Shown here piece after piece: positions 31,075 through 39,311 of a stretch of DNA of 64,000 bases. The notes beneath the pieces were generated by a model. The model searched no databases and was not told the DNA's origin. It was given only the letters and a program-made list of their open reading frames with translations. Position 1 is the stretch's first letter. Each line of letters opens with the position of its first letter. The stretch comes from an uncultured Sphingomonadales bacterium (GTDB taxonomy: Bacteria; Pseudomonadota; Alphaproteobacteria; Sphingomonadales; Sphingomonadaceae): assembly GCA_903821605.1 (NCBI GenBank), contig CAIJLZ010000011.1, positions 124,001 through 188,000 on the forward strand. Reading direction: 5' to 3'. Both the position numbers and the translations under genes were made by a program.

Positions 31075-31110
31075 GGCCCTCCGCGCCCGTCACGGGTCGG
31101 GGGGCCTTTG
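31075..31110 (+). terminator. GC-rich hairpin after acpP
   Basis: GGCCCTCC and GGGGGGCC arms enclose an inner CCCG-TCA-CGGG stem, followed by TTTGTTGT. It lies 42 bases after acpP and before fabF, so it could reduce read-through into fabF. Confidence 0.5.
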
Positions 31111-31142
31111 TTGTCTATACACCGAACGGATAGGGGAAGCTG

Positions 31143-32402
31143 ATGCGCCGCGTCGTCGTCACTGGTCTTGGTCTGGTCACGCCTCTTGGGGCTGATGTCG
31201 AAACCACTTGGAAGAATATTCTCGCCAGCAAGTCGGGCGCGGGCCATATCACCCGCTTCGATGCAAGCGACTATGTCTGCCGCATCGCCTGCGAAGTGAA
31301 ACCGGCCGACCATGAATATGGCTTCGACCCCAATCTGCGCGTTGACCACAAGGTCCAGCGTCAGGTCGATCCGTTCATCATTTACGGCATTGATGCCGCC
31401 GGTCAGGCGATTGAAGATGCTGGCCTGCTCGACATGCCGGAAGAAATGCGCCTGCGCGCCGGTTGTTCGATCGGTTCGGGCATTGGCGGCCTGCCGGGGA
31501 TCGAGAGCGAATCGCTCGTGCTCCACGAGAAAGGCCCCAAGCGCGTCTCGCCGCACTTCGTCCATGGTCGTCTGATCAACCTGATCTCGGGTCAAGTCTC
31601 GATCAAATATGGCCTGATGGGTCCGAACCACGCGGTCGTCACGGCCTGTTCGACCGGCGCCCACAGCATCGGTGACGCAGCTCGCATGATCGCGATGGAC
31701 GATGCCGACATCATGCTGGCAGGCGGCGCGGAATCGACGATTTGCCCGATCGGCATTGCCGGCTTCTCGCAGGCCCGCGCCCTGTCCACCGGCTTCAACG
31801 ATACGCCGGAAAAAGCCAGCCGCCCCTATGACAAGGACCGCGACGGTTTCGTCATGGGCGAAGGTTCGGGCGTGGTGGTGCTTGAGGAATATGAACACGC
31901 CAAGCGGCGCGGCGCGAAGATCTATGGCGAGGTGATCGGCTATGGCCTGTCGGGTGACGCCTATCACGTGACCGCCCCCCACCCGGAAGGTTCAGGCGCC
32001 TTCCGCTCGATGCAGATGGCGATGAAGAAATCCGGTCTGGCGCTGGAAGATATCGACTATATCAACGCGCACGGCACCTCGACCCCGATGGGTGACGAGC
32101 TGGAACTCGGCGCGGTGCGTCGTCTGTTCGGCAACAATCTCGACACCATGTCGATGTCGTCAACCAAATCGGCCATCGGCCATTTGCTGGGCGGTGCCGG
32201 CGCGGTTGAGAGCATCTTCTGCATCCTCGCCCTGCGTGACCAAATCGTGCCGCCGACGCTGAACCTCGACAATCCGTCGGATAGCTGCATCGGCGTCGAC
32301 CTCGTCCCGCACAAGGCCAAGGAACGCAAGGTCAAGGCCGTGCTCAACAACAGCTTTGGCTTTGGCGGCACCAATGCCAGCCTCGTGATGCGGGCGATCT
32401 GA
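31143..32402 (+). CDS. fabF: 3-oxoacyl-ACP synthase II
   Basis: This 419-aa condensing enzyme of the thiolase fold catalyses chain elongation. The nucleophile is Cys169 in VVTACSTGAHSIG, with the two catalytic histidines in INAHGTSTPMGDE and KSAIGHLLGGAGAVE, and the final FGFGGTNASLV. The start MRRVVVTGLGLVTPLG is the family N-terminus. Confidence 0.97.
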   Translation: MRRVVVTGLGLVTPLGADVETTWKNILASKSGAGHITRFDASDYVCRIACEVKPADHEYGFDPNLRVDHKVQRQVDPFIIYGIDAAGQAIEDAGLLDMPEEMRLRAGCSIGSGIGGLPGIESESLVLHEKGPKRVSPHFVHGRLINLISGQVSIKYGLMGPNHAVVTACSTGAHSIGDAARMIAMDDADIMLAGGAESTICPIGIAGFSQARALSTGFNDTPEKASRPYDKDRDGFVMGEGSGVVVLEEYEHAKRRGAKIYGEVIGYGLSGDAYHVTAPHPEGSGAFRSMQMAMKKSGLALEDIDYINAHGTSTPMGDELELGAVRRLFGNNLDTMSMSSTKSAIGHLLGGAGAVESIFCILALRDQIVPPTLNLDNPSDSCIGVDLVPHKAKERKVKAVLNNSFGFGGTNASLVMRAI

Positions 32403-32438
32403 TCCCGCAGCTCATGGCTTTCGGGGGAGTAAAGGGTG

Positions 32439-33407
32439 ATGCGTAAGCGAGGCCGGACCGGGCTGATGCTGGTGGGATTGTGCCTGCTGGCCGTGATCAT
32501 CATTTTCCGGGGCTGGGTTGGCCCCGGCCCCCTCGACAAGCCGGTCGTCGTGACCATTGCGGAAGGGGCCACCCTCACCTCCGCCGCGCGCCAGTTGGAA
32601 AAGGCGGGCGTGGTCCGGTCGGCATCGCGCTTCGTCCGTTTTGCGCAAATCCTTGGCAACCACCGCCCGGTAATGGCCGGAGAATATCGCATCGCCGCCC
32701 ATCTGAGCGCGCGTGCGGTCCTGCGCACCATCCAGTCTGGCAAATCGGTGGTCCGCCTCCTCACCATCCCAGAGGGCATGCCCTCAATCCTCGTTCACGA
32801 ACGGCTCATGGCCAATGACGACCTGACCGGCCCAGCCCCGGTGCCGGTCGAAGGCAGCGTCCTTCCCGACAGCTACAGCTATGACAAGGGCGACACCCGC
32901 GCATCGGTGCTGCAACGCATGCAAGATGAGATGACCCGCACGCTCGACGACCTTTGGGCGACGCGCCAATCGGGCTTACCCATCCAAACGAAGCGCGAGG
33001 CCGTCATCCTTGCATCGATCGTCGAGAAAGAGACGGGCAAGGCCTCGGAACGCCGCACCGTCGCCGCTGTCTATATCAACCGGCTGAAAGTCGGCATGCG
33101 CCTACAGGCTGATCCGACGGTCATTTATCCGGTGACCAAGGGCAAGCCGCTGGGCCGCCGCATTCTCAGGTCGGAATTGCGCGCTGATAATGGCTACAAC
33201 ACCTATGCCCGCGCCGGGCTACCGGAAGGGCCGATCGCCAATCCGGGTCGCGATGCCATTGCGGCCGTGCTCGATCCCGCCGACAGCAAGGCGCTTTATT
33301 TCGTGGCCGATGGCACCGGCGGCCATGTGTTTGCCAACACACTTGCCGAACATAATGCCAATGTCGCTAAATGGTACGCCCTGCGCCGCCAGCGCGGGGA
33401 CATGTAA
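32439..33407 (+). CDS. mltG: endolytic transglycosylase MltG
   Basis: This ~322-aa membrane-anchored YceG-family enzyme cleaves nascent glycan strands and sets their length. It has one N-terminal membrane segment (TGLMLVGLCLLAVIIIF), a LysM-like subdomain, and the catalytic domain with the active-site Glu in ASIVEKETG and the QADPTVIYP and YNTYARAGLPEGPIANPG signatures. The ATG at 32439 follows GGGGGAG and is preferred to the adjacent GTG. It directly follows fabF, a common alphaproteobacterial order. Confidence 0.94.
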   Translation: MRKRGRTGLMLVGLCLLAVIIIFRGWVGPGPLDKPVVVTIAEGATLTSAARQLEKAGVVRSASRFVRFAQILGNHRPVMAGEYRIAAHLSARAVLRTIQSGKSVVRLLTIPEGMPSILVHERLMANDDLTGPAPVPVEGSVLPDSYSYDKGDTRASVLQRMQDEMTRTLDDLWATRQSGLPIQTKREAVILASIVEKETGKASERRTVAAVYINRLKVGMRLQADPTVIYPVTKGKPLGRRILRSELRADNGYNTYARAGLPEGPIANPGRDAIAAVLDPADSKALYFVADGTGGHVFANTLAEHNANVAKWYALRRQRGDM

Positions 33408-33412
33408 GACGG

Positions 33413-34969
33413 CTATTCGAATACCGGTGGGTGATCCGCCGCGCCGCGCCGCTGCATCTTGCCAAACAAGAACAGGAACGGGATCGGCACCAGTGACCAC
33501 CACATCAACAGCACGAAATCGTCGAGATAGGCAATCATTAACGCCTGCTGGTTGATCGCCCCATCGATCATCTGAATGGCCGCATTGCCGGGCGCGCCCG
33601 CTGCCTCCAACATCGCCGGATTAATCCCCATCAGGCTGCTTGGCCCGATATGGCCCGCCAGATCCTGATGCGATATCTGGAGATTGCGCGCCAACAGCGC
33701 GGTCATGATCGAGATGCCAATGCTACCGCCAATATTGCGCACCAATCCGGAAATCGATGCGCCCTCGGTGCGATAGGCGGGTGAGAGGGTGGCAAAGGAC
33801 AGCGCATTGAGCGGGACGAACACCAGCCCAATGCCGATCCCCTGGATTATCCCGGACACCACCATCGGCATCCAACCCATTTCGATCGTCCAGCCGGTCA
33901 TTTGCCAGATCGAGAAGGCCAAAATAGCGAAGCCAGAGGCAATCACCGCCCGAACATCGAAGTGCTGGATGATGGAGCCGGACATGTACATCGTCAGCAT
34001 CAAGCCCGCACCCCTTGGGGCAAGCAGCATGCCGGTCGACAACACATTATGACCGTAAATCGACTGCATCATCAATGGCAGCAGCGCCATCACCGACATC
34101 ATCACCGACCCGATCATCATCGTCAGCAATAGCCCGAGAGAGAAATTGCGGTCGCGCAGCGTCGCGCGTTCGATCACCGGGTGCGGCGTATCGAAATGGT
34201 GCATGATATAAAGCCATGCAAAAGAGATGCAGAGCATGATCTCGATGCGGATTTCCCAGCTATTGAGCCAATCTTGAGACTGGCCCCGATCGAGAAATAG
34301 CTGCAACATCGACAAACCGGCCGCCAGCAGGAAAAAACCCTTGAGGTCAAATGGCCGCTCCCGTCGCGGGCGTGACGGCAACAGGGCCCACAACAGCAAC
34401 AGGCTGACAATTCCCAGCGGGACATTGATGAAAAACACCCAACGCCAATTATAGCTCTCTGTCAGCCAGCCGCCAAGCAGCGGCCCGATCAACGGCCCGA
34501 TCATGATGCCCGTCGCCCAGACCGACAGCGCCTTGACCTGCCGTTCGGGCGGGTTGATGTCCATCATCACCGTCTGCGCCAATGGGGATATCCCCGCCCC
34601 AAACACGCCCTGCATCACCCGGAAAAAGACCATTTCCCCGATACTGGTCGATATGCCGCACAACATCGAAAACACAATGAAGCCGCCTGTGCAGAGCAAC
34701 AGCAACTCACGCGAACCGAATTTGTCTGCGACCCAGCCAATAATCGGCATCGTCACCGCCGAGGCGATGATATAGCTGGTCAGGACCCAGGACACCTCGT
34801 CCATGGTCGCGCCAAGGCTGGCCTGCATGTGGGGAATGGCGACATTGGCGATGGTCGAATCCAGCACCATCAACAAGGTGGCGATCATCAGACCAACGGT
34901 CAGCAGGCCCCGACGTTCGACCGGAAGCGCAGCCTTGCCCGGCTCCTGCCGGAGAAGATCAGCGGCCAT
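33413..34969 (-). CDS. DHA2-family multidrug efflux transporter (EmrB-like)
   Basis: This is a major facilitator of the 14-helix DHA2/EmrB-QacA group, exporting drugs by proton antiport. Visible signatures are LDSTIANVAIPHMQ in helix 1, the WVADKFGSRELLL loop 2-3 motif, and GAGISPLAQTVMMDINPPERQ before helix 5. The frame is open to 35011 from a TTG; ATGs at 34993 and 34969 are both possible. The latter overlaps the upstream adaptor gene by only 11 bases and is used here. Confidence 0.9.
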   Translation of the reverse strand: MAADLLRQEPGKAALPVERRGLLTVGLMIATLLMVLDSTIANVAIPHMQASLGATMDEVSWVLTSYIIASAVTMPIIGWVADKFGSRELLLLCTGGFIVFSMLCGISTSIGEMVFFRVMQGVFGAGISPLAQTVMMDINPPERQVKALSVWATGIMIGPLIGPLLGGWLTESYNWRWVFFINVPLGIVSLLLLWALLPSRPRRERPFDLKGFFLLAAGLSMLQLFLDRGQSQDWLNSWEIRIEIMLCISFAWLYIMHHFDTPHPVIERATLRDRNFSLGLLLTMMIGSVMMSVMALLPLMMQSIYGHNVLSTGMLLAPRGAGLMLTMYMSGSIIQHFDVRAVIASGFAILAFSIWQMTGWTIEMGWMPMVVSGIIQGIGIGLVFVPLNALSFATLSPAYRTEGASISGLVRNIGGSIGISIMTALLARNLQISHQDLAGHIGPSSLMGINPAMLEAAGAPGNAAIQMIDGAINQQALMIAYLDDFVLLMWWSLVPIPFLFLFGKMQRRGAADHPPVFE

Positions 34970-36023
34970 GCTTGCTGGTGTCGATCCGGACATGGGCAGA
35001 TTGTCCGGCAATCAACTGACGTCCGGCCTTGCCGTCGATAAATACCCGCACCGGCACACGTTGCGTCACCTTGACCCAATTGCCCGTCGCATTCTGTGGC
35101 GGCAGGATCGAGAATTCGGAACCGGTGCCCGCGCCGATACTGGCGACATGGCCCTTCAGCGTCAGATCAGGATAGGCATCAAGCCGAATTTCAGCGGGCT
35201 GACCGACCTGCATATCTTCCAGATCTGTTTCCTTGAAATTCGCCTCTACCCAACTGCGCTCGGAGGCGACGATGCTGAGCGCCGACACCCCCATAAAAGC
35301 CATCATGCCCGGCAGCAGCTTTTCGGATTGGCTCACCGTGCCGTTAATCGGCGCACGAATTTCGGTGCGGGCCAGATCCAGCATCGCCTTGGCGCGTTGC
35401 GCCTGCCCGGCAGCGATTGCCGGATTAATCCCCGGTACGGCGGTACCAGTCGATAGTTTGCTTTGCGCCTTGCCGGCCTCGGCCCGAGCGTTCGCCAATG
35501 CACTGCGCGCTTCATTCAGCGCATGTTCGGCGGCCTGCAATCGGGCGCGCGTGGTGAAACCATTTTGCATCAACGCGGCCTGACGCTGATATTCCTGCTC
35601 GTAGAAGCGAACACTATCGGTCGCCCGCGTGATGTCGACGCTGGTCGCGCCATATTCGGTCTGCAACTCGGTGAGATTGACCTGCGCCCCAGCAATCGCG
35701 GCATCAGCCTGGGCCAGCGCAATACGAAAGGGCGCCGGGTCGATACGGAACAGCAAATCGCCCGCCTTGACCTGCTGGTTCTCCCGCACCCGCACATCGA
35801 TGACAGGGCCAGTCACCTCTGCCGCCACCGCGACCTTGTCCTGCTGGACATAGGCATTGTCGGTGGACACATATTGATCGTTGGCGAGATAATAGCCCAC
35901 CGCCCCGACCGCCATCAACAAAGGCACCGACAGAACAAGCGCCTGCCGCTTCCATCCGCGCCGGGATATCTGTTCACCAGCGGCATTCAAGGAATCTGTC
36001 ATATGAGGGTCTGCTTCAGCCAT
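34959..36023 (-). CDS. HlyD/EmrA-family membrane fusion protein
   Basis: This 354-aa periplasmic adaptor has one N-terminal membrane segment (ALVLSVPLLMAVGAVGYYL), the N-terminal barrel with DNAYVQQDKVAVAAEVTGPV, a long coiled-coil hairpin (roughly residues 110-200) and a C-terminal barrel. It links the DHA2 pump to an outer-membrane channel, which is not in this window. Its start overlaps the marR stop by 8 bases. Confidence 0.92.
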   Translation of the reverse strand: MAEADPHMTDSLNAAGEQISRRGWKRQALVLSVPLLMAVGAVGYYLANDQYVSTDNAYVQQDKVAVAAEVTGPVIDVRVRENQQVKAGDLLFRIDPAPFRIALAQADAAIAGAQVNLTELQTEYGATSVDITRATDSVRFYEQEYQRQAALMQNGFTTRARLQAAEHALNEARSALANARAEAGKAQSKLSTGTAVPGINPAIAAGQAQRAKAMLDLARTEIRAPINGTVSQSEKLLPGMMAFMGVSALSIVASERSWVEANFKETDLEDMQVGQPAEIRLDAYPDLTLKGHVASIGAGTGSEFSILPPQNATGNWVKVTQRVPVRVFIDGKAGRQLIAGQSAHVRIDTSKHGR

Positions 36024-36459
36024 TGATTACTCGTTCCGAATCCTGCCGCGCCAGATTCGCCCTGACGCGATCCAGCATATCCAGCAAGGTTTGCTGCTCC
36101 GTTTCACTAATGCCGTGCATCGCATCGGCAAACATTTCGCTGCCGATCTGATATAATTCCGCCAATATTGGCCGCGCCTTGGGCAACAGATAGAGTTGCC
36201 ACGCGCGGCGATCCTGCGGATCAGACCGGCGCTCCACCAACCCGCCCTCTTCCAGCCGATCAACCATGCGACACAGGGTGATTGGCTCGACCTCAAGAAA
36301 ATCCGCCAGCGTGCCCTGATTGCACCCCTCGAACCGCGAAAGCGTCATCAGCACCCGCCACTGCGGCCGCGTGACGCCCAGCAACTTCGCCCGATCATCG
36401 AACAGCCGCCGAAGCTGCCGAGCGATGTCAGGAAATGCAAATTGGAGCCCGTCGTTCAT
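36016..36459 (-). CDS. MarR-family repressor of the efflux operon
   Basis: This ~147-aa winged-helix regulator has FEGCNQGTLADFLEVEPITLCRMVDRLEEGGLV in outline and the wing motif RRSDPQDRRAWQLYL. The frame begins with a TTG at 36495, but the ATG at 36459 gives the usual MarR length and leaves the promoter free. As first gene of marR-emrA-emrB, with a palindrome in its own promoter, it is very likely an autorepressor relieved by a small aromatic ligand. Confidence 0.9.
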   Translation of the reverse strand: MNDGLQFAFPDIARQLRRLFDDRAKLLGVTRPQWRVLMTLSRFEGCNQGTLADFLEVEPITLCRMVDRLEEGGLVERRSDPQDRRAWQLYLLPKARPILAELYQIGSEMFADAMHGISETEQQTLLDMLDRVRANLARQDSERVING

Positions 36460-36465
36460 CAGCGC

Positions 36466-36495
36466 AGAGATAATAACGATACTTATTATTGTCAA
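36466..36495 (-). promoter_or_regulatory. marR promoter with palindromic operator
   Basis: On the minus strand a consensus -35 TTGACA (36495-36490) is followed by the perfect inverted repeat ATAATAA-N6-TTATTAT (36470-36489). A weak -10 (TATCTC) 17 bases from the -35 overlaps the distal half-site. A repressor bound there would block polymerase. Confidence 0.7.
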
Positions 36496-36500
36496 TGCAC

Positions 36501-36537
36501 ATATCCGGACGGGGCGACATGCGCCCCGTCCGGATAT
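36501..36537 (-). terminator. topA terminator, 16-bp perfect stem
   Basis: ATATCCGGACGGGGCG and its exact complement flank the loop ACATG. It abuts the topA stop codon and insulates the marR operon. There is no T run. Confidence 0.75.
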
Positions 36538-39143
36538 TAGGCCTTTGCTTTTTTCGCCGGGGCCTTGGCTGCTGCCTTTTTGGCCGGGGCTTTCTTGGCC
36601 GGGGCTTTCTTCGCCGGAGCCTTGGCCTTGGCCGGGGCCTTGCGCTTGCCCTTGACCGGGGCCTTGGCGGCCTTTTCCTTGAGCAGCTCCACCGCCTGTT
36701 CCAGCGTCAGCGTATCGGCCGCCACGGCCTTGGGCAGGGTCGCATTGGTCGTGCCATCGGTGACATAGGCCCCATAGCGGCCATCCATCAGCTTGATTTC
36801 AACACCCGATTCAGGATGAGCGCCGAACAGCTTCAACGGCTCGCGCGCAGCGCCGCGACCGCGCCCACCGGCACCGTTCGCGGCATCAGCCAGCTTGGAT
36901 ACCGCCGCATTCATGCCGGTTTCGAACACCTCGGCCGTGCTGCCGAGCCGTGCATATTTGCCATCATGGGCGAGATAAGGCCCAAAGCGCCCAATGCTCG
37001 CGGTGATCGGCTTGCCCGATTCCGGATGATCGCAGATCGTGCGCGGCAGCGAGAGCAGCTTGACCGCCCAGTCGAGATCGACCTGATCGACGGTCATATC
37101 CTTCGGGATCGATGCGCGCTTGGCCTCCTTGCCCGCCCCCATCTCGATATAGGGACCAAAGCGGCCTGATTTACGGCTGATTTCCTCGTTGGTTTCCGGA
37201 TGGGTGCCCAGCACCACCGGGCCACTATCGGCACCCGCATCCTGTCCACCCGGTTGGGCGAACTTGCGCGTGAATTTGCACTCCGGATAGTTGGAGCAGG
37301 CAATGAACGCGCCGAAGCGCCCGCCGCGCAGCGACAGCTTGCCTTCGGCGCAGGCCGGGCAGTGGCGCGGATCGGTGCCGTCCCCCTTATCCGGGAAGAG
37401 ATATTCGCCGAGAAACTGATCGAGCGCCGCCGTCACTTCCGACGGTTTCTGCTCCATCACCTCAACGGTCTTCGGCTTGAAATCACGCCAGAAATCTTCC
37501 AGCACCTGCTGCCAATTGGCCCGCCCACCGGACACATCGTCAAGCCGATCTTCCAACCCGGCGGTGAAATCGTAGGAGACATAACGCTCGAAGAAACGTT
37601 CGAGAAACGCCGTCACCAAACGACCGCTCTCGTTCGGAATGAAGCGGTTCTTGTCGACCGCGACATAGTCGCGATCCTTCAAGGTCTGGAGCGTCGCCGC
37701 ATAGGTCGAAGGTCGCCCAATGCCCAATTCTTCCATCTTCTTGACGAGCGAGGCTTCCGAATAACGCGGCGGCGGTTGGGTGAAATGCTGTTCCGAATGC
37801 ACCGCCTTTTTGGCCGGGTTATCGCCTTCGCGCAGGCGCGGCAGGCGACGTGCATCATCTTCACCCTCGGCCTCGCCACCCTTGCCGGGCGCATCGTCGC
37901 GGCCTTCTTCGTAAATCGCGAGATAGCCGGGAAACAATACGACCTGGCCGGTCGCGCGCAGCCCGGTCTGGCCCGTGCCGTCGAGCATTTCGACGGTCGT
38001 GCGTTCCAGTCGAGCCGACGCCATCTGGCTGGCGAGCGCGCGCTTGTAAATCAGTTCATATAGCCGGGCATGATCGCCCGAACCGGCGCGTTCACGGTTG
38101 AACTCAGTCGGGCGGATCGCCTCGTGCGCTTCCTGCGCATTTTTGGCCTTAGCGGTATATTGGCGCGGCTTGTCGGGGACATAGCCAGCGTCATAACGGT
38201 CGGCAATCGCCTTGCGCGCAGCGCTGATGGCCGAACCGTCCATCTGCACGCCATCGGTCCGCATATAGGTGATCGAACCATCTTCGTAGAGGCTCTGCGC
38301 CAAGCGCATCGTGTGGCTAGCCGAGAAGCCGAGCTTACGCGCGGCTTCCTGTTGCAGGGTCGAGGTGGTGAACGGCGGCGGTGGGTTGCGGGTGAGCGGC
38401 TTGGTTTCGACCGACGCCACCGTGAAAAGCCCGGTTTCGACGGCCAGCTTGGCGGCATCGGCCGTGCCCTGATCACCGATCGTCAGCCGATCAATTTTTT
38501 CACCCTTGTGGCGCACCAGACGGGCGACAAAGGCCACGCCATCATGCTCCATATCCGCTGTGACCGACCAATATTCCTGCGGTCGGAACGCTTCGATCTC
38601 GCGCTCGCGGTCGACGACGAGACGGAGCGCCACCGATTGAACGCGCCCGGCCGATTTGGCCCCCGGCAATTTGCGCCACAGCACCGGCGAGAGGGTAAAG
38701 CCGACGAGATAATCAAGCGCGCGCCGGGCGCGATAGGCATCGATCAAATCTTCATCGAGTTCGCGCGGATTCGCCATGGCGGTCAGCACCGCATCCTTGG
38801 TGATCGCGTTGAAGGTGACGCGCTGTACATTCTTCGGCAGCGCCTTGCGCTTGGCCAACACCTCTTGCACGTGCCAACTGATCGCCTCACCCTCGCGATC
38901 AGGGTCAGTCGCGAGGACAAGCGTGTCGGCGTCTTTCGCCTCGTCGGCGATGGCCTTGATCTGCTTGCCCTTGTCGCCATAATTTTCCCACAGCATGGCA
39001 AAGCCATCATCGGGATCAACCGAACCGTCCTTGGGCGGCAGGTCGCGAATATGGCCGAACGAGGCCAGCACCCGGTGTCCCGGACCCAGATATTTTTCGA
39101 TCGTTTTCGCCTTGGCTGGCGATTCCACCACAACGAGTTTCAT
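36537..39143 (-). CDS. topA: DNA topoisomerase I
   Basis: This 868-aa type IA topoisomerase relaxes negative supercoils. It begins MKLVVVESPAKAKTIEKYLG (TOPRIM domain, with DPDREGEAISWH), has the active-site Tyr in SITYMRTDG, one C4 zinc finger (CPACAEGKLSLRGGRFGAFIACSNYPEC in outline), and several C-terminal repeats of the S-G-R-F/Y-G-x-Y type. It ends in a Lys/Ala/Pro-rich tail like eukaryotic H1, which probably adds non-specific DNA binding. The frame is open to 39470, but the ATG at 39143 has GGAGAAG upstream. Confidence 0.96.
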   Translation of the reverse strand: MKLVVVESPAKAKTIEKYLGPGHRVLASFGHIRDLPPKDGSVDPDDGFAMLWENYGDKGKQIKAIADEAKDADTLVLATDPDREGEAISWHVQEVLAKRKALPKNVQRVTFNAITKDAVLTAMANPRELDEDLIDAYRARRALDYLVGFTLSPVLWRKLPGAKSAGRVQSVALRLVVDREREIEAFRPQEYWSVTADMEHDGVAFVARLVRHKGEKIDRLTIGDQGTADAAKLAVETGLFTVASVETKPLTRNPPPPFTTSTLQQEAARKLGFSASHTMRLAQSLYEDGSITYMRTDGVQMDGSAISAARKAIADRYDAGYVPDKPRQYTAKAKNAQEAHEAIRPTEFNRERAGSGDHARLYELIYKRALASQMASARLERTTVEMLDGTGQTGLRATGQVVLFPGYLAIYEEGRDDAPGKGGEAEGEDDARRLPRLREGDNPAKKAVHSEQHFTQPPPRYSEASLVKKMEELGIGRPSTYAATLQTLKDRDYVAVDKNRFIPNESGRLVTAFLERFFERYVSYDFTAGLEDRLDDVSGGRANWQQVLEDFWRDFKPKTVEVMEQKPSEVTAALDQFLGEYLFPDKGDGTDPRHCPACAEGKLSLRGGRFGAFIACSNYPECKFTRKFAQPGGQDAGADSGPVVLGTHPETNEEISRKSGRFGPYIEMGAGKEAKRASIPKDMTVDQVDLDWAVKLLSLPRTICDHPESGKPITASIGRFGPYLAHDGKYARLGSTAEVFETGMNAAVSKLADAANGAGGRGRGAAREPLKLFGAHPESGVEIKLMDGRYGAYVTDGTTNATLPKAVAADTLTLEQAVELLKEKAAKAPVKGKRKAPAKAKAPAKKAPAKKAPAKKAAAKAPAKKAKA

Positions 39144-39311
39144 GGACGACACTCTTCTCCTCACGTACGCACGCGAGGGTGGGGTCGACGTGGCGCGCCT
39201 GTCAACACTATCTCCACGCCCCAGACAGGTTGATCGCAACAATCCGTTTCGGTGCAGACCGGGCCGGGCATTGTTACATTCGGGTAAACATTTGCTGCTA
39301 GCCCCGCTGCG

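Noticed and set aside
36538-36660. Lys/Ala repeats at the end of topA as a separate histone-like gene
   Set aside because: They are in frame with topA and such basic tails are usual in alphaproteobacterial topoisomerase I.
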